Below, piece after piece: positions 15,784 to 23,276 of a stretch of 64,000 bases of DNA (within the stretch, counting starts at the first letter, position 1; each line of letters opens with the position of its first letter). The notes under the pieces were generated by a model, which searched no databases, was not told the DNA's origin, and saw only the letters and a program-made list of their open reading frames with translations. This DNA is from Actinomycetales bacterium (lineage in GTDB: Bacteria; Actinomycetota; Actinomycetes; Actinomycetales; Dermatophilaceae), in the NCBI GenBank assembly GCA_016711095.1, contig JADJTP010000003.1, positions 310,001 to 374,000 of the forward strand. The letters run 5' to 3'. The position numbers were made by a program, and so were the translations under genes.

Positions 15784-18700
15784 AAGGTCGCCCCTTCGGA
15801 TTGGGCCGGGCACGAGGTCTTGACCGGGCAGTTCCGGCAGTGCGTGCCTGGCGTCGCCGCGAACCGTGACCCCGCCATCCCCTCGGCGGTCCGAGCGATC
15901 AGCTCGTGTGCCCAGCGCGGGTCGGGGTCGGCCTCGAGGGCGGGCTGCACTTGGAGGGTGACCGACTTGTTGGCGGCCTTGCCAACATGCAATAGAGCGG
16001 CTCCGCCGCTGTGGACGCCGAACTCGCCGCAGCCGCCCTCGACCACGGCCGCCTGGTAGACCCCGAGCTGGGGGTGGCGGGCGATGGCCTGGTTGGTTGG
16101 TTTGCTCGACCCGGTCTTGTAGTCGAGGACCCGCACCGCCCCACTCGGGTGCCGCTCGAGCCGGTCGAGCTTGCCAGTCACCGTCGCCCGGCCGATCTGG
16201 ACGACGATCTTGAGCTCGGCCGCCACGGGCTTCCAGGTCGCGGCCTCGGCCGAGGCGAAGTAGCCGGCGAGCCGGGTGGCCATCGCGGCCGCCTCTGCCC
16301 GCTTTCGGGCATCGACCCAGCCCGGCGGGAGGCCCAACTGGGGCCAGCGGCGCTCGATCTCGACCTGCAGGGTGGGCGCGTCGACGTCGCCGAGATCGGC
16401 GACGACGTCGTGGACGAGGGTGCCGATGGTCGCCGAGTCGCTCTTGAGCCCGTCGCCGCCGCACGCCCGCAACAACCACTGCAGGCCGCAGGCGCCGAAC
16501 TGCTCGACCTTCGAGGGCGAAACCCGAACGCTCTGGCCCTCGGCTCGGCGCGGCCGCTCCACGGGGTCGGGCACGAGCGCCCACCACGATCCCGGGTCCG
16601 CTCCGGGCACACCTTCGTCGGCGAGCCGGGCCAAATGGCGACCGGCCTGCGCAGCGAGCACGCCGTCGGGCGAGGTGGCGGCCTGGCGCAGAGCGCCGAC
16701 CAGACCGGCCAGGGTGAGCGCCCGACCGACCTCGGTGAACGGTCGGATGCCGTCGATCGCGTCGGCGCGAGTCGTGACCTCGGCGTTCCCGACGGCAGCA
16801 CCGGCGGGCGGCGGACCGAGCGGATCCACCAGGTCGAGATAGACGGAGGGTTGTTCGTCGTCGCTGCGGACGGCGCACATCAACACCCGCTCGCTGGCCC
16901 GGGTCAACGCGACGTACAGCAACTTGGTTTCGTCGTAACCGACCGCGGCATGGGCGGCCCGCGCCGACCCGCCGCGACCGGTGAGTACATCGACAAGACG
17001 CTCCGAGCCCAACAGCGATCCCCGCAGCCGCAGGTCGGGCCACACCCCTTCCTGCACGCCCGCGATGCACACGAACCGCCACTGGCCCCCGGCCGCGGCG
17101 GCGGGGGTGAGCAGGGCGACGGCATCGGTCGACGGGGCGCGCAATGCGAGGGTGTCGCCGGGGACCTCCTCGCTGCGGATGTGGTCGAGGAAGGCGTCAG
17201 GCCCGGATCCGGGAAGCCGGTCGGCATGACGGGCGGCTGCGACGAAGAGGGCGACGACGGCGTCGAGATCCCGATCGGCGCGAGCCCCGGCGGCGCCGCC
17301 GCCCAGGGCGGTGCGCCGCCATGGGTCGGCCAGGCCCAGCGCCGACCAGATGGCCCAGAGCACCGACTCAGCGCTCACCCCGGCCGCCCAGCCGTGACCG
17401 TCCGGGGCCCGCCGGGCAGCACCGACACCGGCGACGACCGCCCGGGTGATCCTGCGCAGCGGGCCCCCGTCCGGACCCGACAGCTCGGAGGTGATGGCAT
17501 CCCCGACGGCCGATGCGAGCAACTCGTCGCTGCTGCGCCGTCCCCCTGCGTCGAGCTCTTGGCGCCGCAGCGCCCGACGCAGCCGACGCAGACCTACGGC
17601 GTCGGCCCCGCCCAGCGGCGACAGGCACAGGTCGGCGGCTTCTGCCGGGCTGAGCCGCGCCGATGGGTCGACCGCCCACCGCAGCGAGAGCTCGAGCAAT
17701 CCGAGCAACGGCCTGACGGCCACCTCCTCACGGACCGGCAGCTCAACCGCCGGAGCAGCGACCGGCACACCAGAGGCGGCCAGGACCCGGCGCAATGTCC
17801 CGCTGCGTCCGCGGCCGCGGACGACGACCGCCATCTCGCGCCACGGCATACCGTCACGCAGGTGAGCCCTGCGCAGCGCGGAGGCGACGTATGCCGCCTC
17901 CTGGGCTGCCGAGCGCAGCAACGCCACCTCGACGTGGCCACCGTCGCGGGCTGGGGCGGTGCGGCGCTGAGCACCCCCACCGGTAGCTCCGATCCGGCGG
18001 GCTACCTCTGCCGCGGCCGCGTGAAGGACGGCAGGCGTGCGGTATGCCGTGCCGAGCACCACCGTGGGGGCGTCGGCGAGGGCGGGCCAGAGCGACCACC
18101 AGAGCAGCCGAGGATCGGCACCCCGGAAGGTCTGGACCGAGCGGTCGGGGTCGCCGAGCAGAACGACCTGCAGGCCGGGGTGCGCGATCGTCCGCAGCAA
18201 CCGGGCAGCCGCCCAGGTGAGTTCCTGGGCGTCGTCGACGACGACGAGACGCACCTGCTCACGAAGCCGGGCGAGCGCGTCGGGGTCGTCGTCGAGCAGT
18301 TCGGCGGCAGCGGTGAGGATCCAGGCTGGGTCGTAGGCGCCGGGCCGCGAGAGGGCGGTGACCTGGTCGTATTCGTCGAGGACTTCAGCCGCGGCGAACC
18401 ATTCGGGCCGGCCGTGGACCTGGCCGAGATGGGCCAACTGTTTGGCATCCACACCGTGCTCGACGGCCCGCATAAGCAGGTCGCGCAGCTCGGCGCGAAA
18501 GCCTCTGGTGCCGAGAGCGGCGGACAGTTTCTCGGGCCACAGCGGACCGCCGCCAGATTCCGCATGGCCGGCGAGCAGATCGCGCAGCACGACGTCCTGC
18601 TCGGGACCGCTGAGCAGCAGGGGAGCCGGGTCCCCACGCAGGGCGGCCTCGCGACGCAGGATGGAGAATCCGAAGGCCTGATGAGTCCGGGCGAGCGGTT

Positions 18701-18971
18701 CGGTCGACGTACCACCGAGGCGGGCGGTGACTCGCTGACGCAAGGTCGCGGCGGCGGCACGGGTCGGGGCGAGCAGCACGCACTCGTCGGGGGCAAGCCC
18801 CACGCGGGTCACCCGGTCGACGACGAACTCGACGGCCAGGGTCGACAGCCCCGAGCCCGGCCCGCCGAGCACCCTGGCCACCGGCGCCTGCAGGGCGAGG
18901 GCAGCGCGCTGCGAGTCATCGAGCGACGGCGCGTCGACGACGAGCGCTGGAGGGCGTCGCAGGGTGAGCAT
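15780..18971 (-). CDS. adnA: AdnA-like helicase-nuclease with defective Walker A
   Basis: First gene of the AdnAB pair, 1063 residues. The Walker A loop reads GGPGSGLST: the phosphate-binding lysine is Leu42 (codon CTG, 18848-18846). Motif II is VVDDAQE rather than DExQD. Motif VI (VALTRASERVLM) is kept. The C-terminal nuclease has GKLDRLE and VLDYKTG, and four cysteines (ACGLQW, then HCRNCPVKTSC) that fit an AddB/AdnA-type iron-sulfur cluster. So the nuclease looks active and the ATPase looks dead. ATG 18971 with GAGG upstream. It follows the alkyltransferase-like gene by 49 bases. Confidence 0.87.
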   Translation of the reverse strand: MLTLRRPPALVVDAPSLDDSQRAALALQAPVARVLGGPGSGLSTLAVEFVVDRVTRVGLAPDECVLLAPTRAAAATLRQRVTARLGGTSTEPLARTHQAFGFSILRREAALRGDPAPLLLSGPEQDVVLRDLLAGHAESGGGPLWPEKLSAALGTRGFRAELRDLLMRAVEHGVDAKQLAHLGQVHGRPEWFAAAEVLDEYDQVTALSRPGAYDPAWILTAAAELLDDDPDALARLREQVRLVVVDDAQELTWAAARLLRTIAHPGLQVVLLGDPDRSVQTFRGADPRLLWWSLWPALADAPTVVLGTAYRTPAVLHAAAAEVARRIGATGGGAQRRTAPARDGGHVEVALLRSAAQEAAYVASALRRAHLRDGMPWREMAVVVRGRGRSGTLRRVLAASGVPVAAPAVELPVREEVAVRPLLGLLELSLRWAVDPSARLSPAEAADLCLSPLGGADAVGLRRLRRALRRQELDAGGRRSSDELLASAVGDAITSELSGPDGGPLRRITRAVVAGVGAARRAPDGHGWAAGVSAESVLWAIWSALGLADPWRRTALGGGAAGARADRDLDAVVALFVAAARHADRLPGSGPDAFLDHIRSEEVPGDTLALRAPSTDAVALLTPAAAAGGQWRFVCIAGVQEGVWPDLRLRGSLLGSERLVDVLTGRGGSARAAHAAVGYDETKLLYVALTRASERVLMCAVRSDDEQPSVYLDLVDPLGPPPAGAAVGNAEVTTRADAIDGIRPFTEVGRALTLAGLVGALRQAATSPDGVLAAQAGRHLARLADEGVPGADPGSWWALVPDPVERPRRAEGQSVRVSPSKVEQFGACGLQWLLRACGGDGLKSDSATIGTLVHDVVADLGDVDAPTLQVEIERRWPQLGLPPGWVDARKRAEAAAMATRLAGYFASAEAATWKPVAAELKIVVQIGRATVTGKLDRLERHPSGAVRVLDYKTGSSKPTNQAIARHPQLGVYQAAVVEGGCGEFGVHSGGAALLHVGKAANKSVTLQVQPALEADPDPRWAHELIARTAEGMAGSRFAATPGTHCRNCPVKTSCPAQSEGATL

Positions 18972-19020
18972 GACCTCATCCCATCATGTGGCCCCGACAG
19001 TCAATCGAGTGCCCGCCGAG

Positions 19021-19359
19021 TCAGACCGACGCCACCTCCGGGCGCCCGTGCGGCCCCGGCCACCGGGCTCTCACCAGGTCGACACGGACATCGCCGGACG
19101 GCATACCGATCAGGGGAGTGTTTTCGTCACGGTAGTGCTCGGCGGCCGCTGCGCCGAGCCCCCGTGGTGGCAACCCGCCGGCCCGCACGACGCGCCACCA
19201 GGGCACGTCGGAGCCGTAGCGGCTCATGACCTGGCCCGCCTGCCTCGGCCCCCCTGAACCGACCCAGCGGGCGAGGTCGCCGTAGGTCGCGACCTGGCCG
19301 GGCGGAATCTGCTCGACAAGCTCCAGAACGAGCTCAGCATGCTCGGGCAGCGCATCCAT
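19021..19359 (-). CDS. Alkyltransferase-like protein (MGMT fold without the reactive cysteine)
   Basis: Protein of 112 residues matching the DNA-binding half of O6-alkylguanine transferase: QIPPGQVATYGDLARWVG and GQVMSRYGSDVPWWRVVRAGG. The active PCHRV motif reads PWWRV, so it can bind but not repair alkylated bases. This is the ATL class, which flags lesions for nucleotide excision repair. Start ATG 19359, 10 bases after the moeB stop. The order moeB-atl-adnA-adnB on one strand suggests one operon and places damage recognition beside break resection. Confidence 0.85.
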   Translation of the reverse strand: MDALPEHAELVLELVEQIPPGQVATYGDLARWVGSGGPRQAGQVMSRYGSDVPWWRVVRAGGLPPRGLGAAAAEHYRDENTPLIGMPSGDVRVDLVRARWPGPHGRPEVASV

Positions 19360-19369
19360 CGCCAGCCCC

Positions 19370-20545
19370 TCAATAGGTTGCCTGGGACGGGTCGACGTCA
19401 CGCACCCAGGCGAGCACACCACCTTCGAGGTTGGCGGCATACCGCCAGCCGGCAGCCATCGCGTGGCGGGTAGCGTCCGCAGATCGGATGCCGGTCTTGC
19501 AGACGAAGACGAGCGGCTGGGCAGGCGTGCCCAACTCACGGCGAGAGAAGGCGATCCCCGAGCGCAGGTCCGCAAGTTCGACCGCCACCGAGCCGGGCAC
19601 CGAGACGATAGCGCGCTCGGGGGCCGAGCGGACGTCGATGACCAGTGGCGGGTGCGGGCGCCGCAGTTCGGCGGCGAGATCGCGCGCACTGACGCTCGGG
19701 ACCGGGGGGTGGGTCGCTGAATCCTCCGTCACGGGGATCTGAGCTGGTCCGGCGTGGGCGTCGGCAGCCTGCGCGGAGAGGGCAGGCATGCCGCACACCG
19801 GACACTCGGGGTCAGCCGTGACCGGCAGCGTGTCCCAGCTTTGGCGCAGCCCGTCGTGCACCAACAACCGCCCGATCAGCGGTTCGCCGATGCCCAGCAC
19901 AAGCTTGAGCGCCTCGACGGCCTGGATGCAGCCGATCGTCCCGACGAGCGCGCCGAGCACTCCGGCCTCGGCGCACGAGGGCACCGCGTCGGCTGCTGGT
20001 TCGCTGGGGAAGACACAGCGATAGCAGGGCCCGTGGTGGGCCCACCACACCGACACCTGCGCGTCGAAACGCAACACCGATGCCCACACGTGCGGAACTC
20101 CCGCGCGGGCGCATGCCTCGCCAAGCAGATAGCGCGTCTCGAAGGTGTCGGTTCCGTCGACGACCACGTCGTATGCCGCGACGAGCCCCGCCGCGCTGTC
20201 GTGGGTGACCCGGCCGGCATGCGTTTCCACGCGTACGTCGGGGTTCAGTCGGGCCACGGCTTCGGCCGCGGTCACGACCTTGGGCCGTCCGAGATCCGCT
20301 GTGCCATAGGCGATCTGGCGTGGCAGGTTGGTGAGGTCGACGGTGTCGTCGTCGGCGATGCCGAGGGTTCCGACACCGGCGGCCGCCAGATAGAGCAGAG
20401 CGGGCGAGCCGAGCCCCCCGGCGCCGACGACCAGGACACGTGCGGCGGCGAGGCGACGCTGGCCGTCGAGGCCGATCTCGGGCAGCAGCAGGTGGCGGGC
20501 ATAGCGAGTGCGCTGGGCCGCATCGAGTGTTGTCCTGGCGTCCAT
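19370..20545 (-). CDS. moeB: ThiF/MoeB-type adenylyltransferase with C-terminal rhodanese
   Basis: E1-like enzyme of 391 residues that adenylates and sulfurates MoaD/ThiS-type carrier proteins. The ATP loop is VVGAGGLGSPALLYLAAAG, DDDTVDLTNLPRQ follows, and the zinc pairs are CYRC and CPVC. From about residue 285 a rhodanese domain carries VIDVRSAPERAI and the active-site loop VCKTGIRS. This fits molybdopterin or thiazole sulfur transfer, as for MoeB1 (Rv3206c). I chose ATG 20545 because TAGCCT lies 8 bases upstream; ATG 20563 is an alternative. Confidence 0.88.
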   Translation of the reverse strand: MDARTTLDAAQRTRYARHLLLPEIGLDGQRRLAAARVLVVGAGGLGSPALLYLAAAGVGTLGIADDDTVDLTNLPRQIAYGTADLGRPKVVTAAEAVARLNPDVRVETHAGRVTHDSAAGLVAAYDVVVDGTDTFETRYLLGEACARAGVPHVWASVLRFDAQVSVWWAHHGPCYRCVFPSEPAADAVPSCAEAGVLGALVGTIGCIQAVEALKLVLGIGEPLIGRLLVHDGLRQSWDTLPVTADPECPVCGMPALSAQAADAHAGPAQIPVTEDSATHPPVPSVSARDLAAELRRPHPPLVIDVRSAPERAIVSVPGSVAVELADLRSGIAFSRRELGTPAQPLVFVCKTGIRSADATRHAMAAGWRYAANLEGGVLAWVRDVDPSQATY

Positions 20546-20553
20546 TGCTGGCG

Positions 20554-20637
20554 AGGCTAACATTCCCCCTTCGGACCCCCGCTGGGCTACCCGCGAGTAG
20601 GATGGCAGGGACGGTAAGTCATGCCCGCGCCGCGGGC
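20554..20637. promoter_or_regulatory. Divergent moeB/tetR promoter region with palindrome
   Basis: TAGCCT on the minus strand (20559 down to 20554) is 8 bases from the moeB ATG. On the plus strand TAGGAT (20598-20603) is a candidate -10 for tetR. The palindrome GCCCGCG-C-CGCGGGC at 20623-20637 lies downstream of that box, where a TetR protein could repress its own gene. Confidence 0.4.
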
Positions 20638-20661
20638 CCGATCGCACGAGCGAGGCAAGCG

Positions 20662-21456
20662 ATGCCGGTGGGCAACGACCCGCGACGCCGCGTCGCGGCT
20701 GCCGCACCCGGCATACCGAAGGTCTCGACGGCTGCGGCCGTCACGGCCCCCACCACCCCGTCGCGGACGACCGCACCGATGCCGACCGCGACGACCAGCA
20801 CCACCTCACGGCCCGCCCGTGGCCAACGCCTGCCCCGCCCTGCTCGGCGCGCCCAGCTGCTGGCCGCCGCGCAGGCCGCGTTCGTCGAGTCCGGCTACTA
20901 CGCCGCCGCGATGGACGACATTGCCGCCCGCGCCGGGGTCTCCAAACCCGTTCTCTATCAACATTTCCCCGGCAAACTCGAGCTGTATCTCGCCTTGCTC
21001 GACGAGCGCGCCAGCGACTTGGTCGTCGCGGTCCGCGCGGCCCTTGACACCTCGACCGATAACAAGGAACGCGTCTTCGCGACGATCTCGGCCTACTTCG
21101 AGTTCGTCGCCCGCGACGGCTCGGCCTATCGGCTGCTGTTCGACAGTGACCTCATCAACGAGGAGGCCGTGAGCAGCCGGATCGACGAGGCTCTCACCCG
21201 CTGCGGCGAGGCCTTCGCCGACCTCATCACGGCCGACACCAAGATGAGCCGAGCCGACGCGATGGTGCTTGCCATGGCCCTCACCGGGATGGCCCAAGTA
21301 GCCGCGCGCAACTGGGCGGTCCTGGACACCACCGTCGGGCGCCAGGAGACGGCCCGCCTGGTCGGGCAGCTCGCCTGGCGCGGGCTCGGCGGCTTCCCCA
21401 AGGTCGCCCGACCCGCCGAAGCGCCAGCCGCCGGGGAACACGCCGCGCCCTCATAG
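20662..21456 (+). CDS. TetR/AcrR family transcriptional regulator
   Basis: DNA-binding helix-turn-helix at RRAQLLAAAQAAFVESGY, then AAMDDIAARAGVSKPVLYQHFPGKLELY, a textbook TetR N-terminus. The remaining helical ligand domain ends in an Ala/Pro-rich tail. It corresponds in position and family to Rv3208. I chose ATG 20662 (264 residues) because GAGG lies about 8 bases upstream and the stretch to 20779 has coding-like third positions. ATG 20779 would remove a low-complexity Thr/Ala/Pro leader. Ligand and targets are unknown; DUF3107 downstream is a likely co-regulated neighbour. Confidence 0.82.
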   Translation: MPVGNDPRRRVAAAAPGIPKVSTAAAVTAPTTPSRTTAPMPTATTSTTSRPARGQRLPRPARRAQLLAAAQAAFVESGYYAAAMDDIAARAGVSKPVLYQHFPGKLELYLALLDERASDLVVAVRAALDTSTDNKERVFATISAYFEFVARDGSAYRLLFDSDLINEEAVSSRIDEALTRCGEAFADLITADTKMSRADAMVLAMALTGMAQVAARNWAVLDTTVGRQETARLVGQLAWRGLGGFPKVARPAEAPAAGEHAAPS

Positions 21457-21485
21457 AGTTGAGTCATCGCAAGACACGACACGGC

Positions 21486-21515
21486 GTATGCCGCGTCGCC
21501 ACCGTCGCGGCATAC
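21486..21515 (+). terminator. Hairpin built from paired octamers after tetR
   Basis: GTATGCCGCG (21486-21495) and its perfect complement CGCGGCATAC (21506-21515) enclose a 10-base loop, 30 bases after the tetR stop. Both arms contain the iterated octamer. It may terminate tetR or form a structured leader for the DUF3107 gene. Confidence 0.6.
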
Positions 21516-21576
21516 GGGCTCGGGCATCTCCGGCGCCCGACAGCGAGCCGGCGTCGACAGTGAAGGGACAGACCAC

Positions 21577-21801
21577 GTGGAGGTCAGGATCGGCGTGCGC
21601 GAGGTCGCACGCGAGATTTCGTTTGAAAGCGACCAGACCGGCGTCCAGGTGGCCGCTGCGGTCGCCGACGCGCTGCGCGACGGCAAGGTCCTGGATCTCA
21701 CCGATGACAAGGGCCGCCACTACCTCGTGCCGGCGGCGGCGATCGGTTTTGTCCATTACGGCGAGTCCGAGAAGGGCCGAGTCGGCTTCGGAGCGCAGTA
21801 G
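21577..21801 (+). CDS. DUF3107 family protein (TB9.4-like)
   Basis: Small acidic protein of 74 residues: MEVRIGVREVAREISFES, then VADALRDGKVLDLTDDKGRHYLVPAAAIGFVHYGE. It matches the DUF3107 family by length and by location right after the TetR gene, as Rv3208A follows Rv3208. Function is unknown. GTG 21577 has AAGGGA about 12 bases upstream. Its TAG stop is in the first unit of a degenerate 21-base tandem repeat. Confidence 0.82.
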   Translation: MEVRIGVREVAREISFESDQTGVQVAAAVADALRDGKVLDLTDDKGRHYLVPAAAIGFVHYGESEKGRVGFGAQ

Positions 21802-21866
21802 GTCGCTTTTCGGGGCACAGTAGGTCTCTTTCACAGTGCAGTAAGTCGGCTTCGGAGCGCTGCAAC
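21781..21866 (+). repeat. Four degenerate ~21-bp tandem repeats over the DUF3107 stop
   Basis: Units start GTC and end near CAGTAG: 21781-21801, 21802-21823, 21824-21844 and 21845-21866. Units 1 and 4 share GTCGGCTTCGGAGCGC exactly; units 2 and 3 have diverged. Unit 1 encodes the last residues and stop of DUF3107, and units 1-3 each end in TAG or TAA. Confidence 0.75.
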
Positions 21867-21931
21867 CCGCCGGGTCGAAATCCCCACTCACATGTCTAGT
21901 CATGAGACTTTTGAGTTGGGGAGCCCGCCCC

Positions 21932-21947
21932 ACCCGGTTCGCCGGGT
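21932..21947 (+). promoter_or_regulatory. Small TTCG-loop hairpin in the leader of the GlsB-like gene
   Basis: ACCCGG-TTCG-CCGGGT, a 6-bp stem with a stable UUCG tetraloop, lies 39 bases upstream of the start codon at 21986. The function is not clear. Confidence 0.35.
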
Positions 21948-21985
21948 CATGCACCGGCTGTCTAGCGCAGCCAGAAGGAGAGAGT

Positions 21986-22240
21986 ATGAGCATCCTTGGG
22001 GCCATCGTCGGCGGACTCATCGTCGGCCTGTTGGCACGCTTCATCCTGCCCGGACGGCAGGGCCTCAGCCTGCCCATCACGGTGGGCATCGGAATCGTCG
22101 CGGCGTTGCTTGGATGGTGGGTCGCCGGCCTGATCGGTGTCCAGAGCACGTCCGGAGTCGACTGGTTGCGTTGGCTCATCAGCGTCGTCATCGCCGCCAT
22201 CGGCATCGTCATCTATGGCTCGGTCACCAAGAAGGCCTGA
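21986..22240 (+). CDS. GlsB/YeaQ/YmgE family stress-response membrane protein
   Basis: Transmembrane protein of 84 residues with three hydrophobic helices: MSILGAIVGGLIVGLLAR, ITVGIGIVAALLGWWVAG and WLISVVIAAIGIVIYGSV. This is the transglycosylase-associated (YeaQ) family layout with glycine-rich helices and a short polar FILPGRQG loop. AAGGAG at 21974-21979 sets the start at 21986. Homologues are often induced by envelope or general stress; no specific promoter is evident here. Confidence 0.85.
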   Translation: MSILGAIVGGLIVGLLARFILPGRQGLSLPITVGIGIVAALLGWWVAGLIGVQSTSGVDWLRWLISVVIAAIGIVIYGSVTKKA

Positions 22241-22253
22241 CCGCTTCACCACC

Positions 22254-22289
22254 CTGTGGGGCTCGGCCGATCCCGGCCGGGCCCCACAG
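22254..22289. terminator. Bidirectional hairpin between convergent genes
   Basis: CTGTGGGGCTCGGCC (22254-22268) pairs with GGCCGGGCCCCACAG (22275-22289): 15 pairs including one U-G wobble, 6-base loop. It lies between the GlsB-like gene and the convergent ferritin-like gene. Confidence 0.75.
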
Positions 22290-22323
22290 TCGCTTCGGGG
22301 CCCGAGTCCTCGACGAGCCGAGC

Positions 22324-23013
22324 TCAGGCCGACAGCCCGAGTCGACCCATCCGTTCGGTGTGTGCCTGGGTCATCCGCGCGAACATCCGACCTGCCTCGT
22401 TGATGTCAGACCCCGGCTCACCACCCAGGAGCAGCGCCGTGAGCGAGTCGCGTTCGACGGCAACGCTTTGCGTCGCCTGCATCGTCTCGCCCATGATTCG
22501 CCGCGCCCACAGCGAGAGCCGTCCGCCGAGTCGTTCGTCCGCAGCAATCGCCACGCGGACCTCGGCGACGATCGCCTCGGCGTCGGGCACGCTGGTGAGC
22601 ATGTCGACGACGAAGTCGCGGTCGGCGCCCGAGAGGTGCCGAGCCATCTCCAGGTGAAAGTCGCGGACGATCCCGTCGCCGACGTAGGCCTTGACGATCC
22701 CCTCCAGCCAGTCACTCGGCGTGGTGCGGGTGTGGAACTGGTCGACGGGCGTCATGAAGGGCGCCATCGCCGCCTCCGCTGACGCCCCGTGGGCCTCCAG
22801 ACGTCGGCCCACCCGCTCACACCGCTCGAACATGGCAGCGGCCATCCGCGCAAACGTGAGCTTGGCCGCCAGGTGCGGGGTCATCTGCGCGTCGGCTGCC
22901 AACTCCTCGAACCCGGTCAGTTGCGCATAAGCCAGCGCCCCCAGCAGGTCGACGGCGGCCGCATCCCCGGGAGGCACCTTGTCACCGGGGAACACAGCAG
23001 CGTCCGTCGTCAT
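22324..23013 (-). CDS. Ferritin-like-fold protein (tRNA hydroxylase-like)
   Basis: Mostly helical protein of 229 residues. The helix AVDLLGALAYAQLTGFEELAADA resembles the ferritin-like/MiaE-type diiron fold, but the metal ligands (EXXH pairs) are not all obvious, so diiron catalysis is uncertain. A protein of this class occurs beside rhlE in mycobacteria. ATG 23013 lies 7 bases from a TACAGT box (23026 down to 23021), so the mRNA should be leaderless. It is divergent from rhlE. Confidence 0.7.
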   Translation of the reverse strand: MTTDAAVFPGDKVPPGDAAAVDLLGALAYAQLTGFEELAADAQMTPHLAAKLTFARMAAAMFERCERVGRRLEAHGASAEAAMAPFMTPVDQFHTRTTPSDWLEGIVKAYVGDGIVRDFHLEMARHLSGADRDFVVDMLTSVPDAEAIVAEVRVAIAADERLGGRLSLWARRIMGETMQATQSVAVERDSLTALLLGGEPGSDINEAGRMFARMTQAHTERMGRLGLSA

Positions 23014-23020
23014 GGCGCTG

Positions 23021-23026
23021 ACTGTA
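23021..23026 (-). promoter_or_regulatory. -10 box of leaderless promoter, ferritin-like gene
   Basis: TACAGT read on the minus strand, 7 bases before ATG 23013. A copy of the iterated octamer (23031-23038) lies just upstream, near the spacer/-35 region. Confidence 0.45.
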
Positions 23027-23112
23027 TCGGCGGCATACGGGTTGGCCAATGGGTCCACTCTCCCGAGGCCGACGTGTCGAGCCGACCGCCGGACCGCCGC
23101 CTCACCGTCCGG

Positions 23113-23276
23113 TAGACTCGCACGCGTACACGGTGCCCGATCGGCCCGAATCGACACCCGCCGAGTGGCTCGGCGACCTTCACGAAGACCTCCGATCGGC
23201 CCCTCAAGCCGACTTCGGCCGCGCACTTCATCGTGCCGACGGCCGTCGCGGCCCGATCGGAAGCGACCAACACTTC
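23113..23276 (+). promoter_or_regulatory. rhlE promoter box and long leader with three CCGATCGG palindromes
   Basis: TAGACT (23113-23118) is a candidate -10, giving a leader of roughly 150 bases before ATG 23277. The leader holds three copies of the palindrome CCGATCGG at 23137, 23192 and 23253, spaced 55 and 61 bases. They could pair with each other as alternative RNA structures. DEAD-box helicase genes often carry cold- or self-regulated leaders. Confidence 0.4.

Noticed and set aside
15784..17082. N-terminal extension of adnB to 1571 codons
   Set aside because: It would read through adnA in a different frame. The GTG at 15783 with its 4-base overlap explains the start.
12544..19229. Two long plus-strand open frames (about 1170 and 1070 codons) opposite adnB and adnA
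   Set aside because: They are antisense shadows caused by high third-position GC. Their translations are low-complexity Arg/Gly/Asp runs with no domain, while the minus strand shows complete helicase and nuclease motifs.
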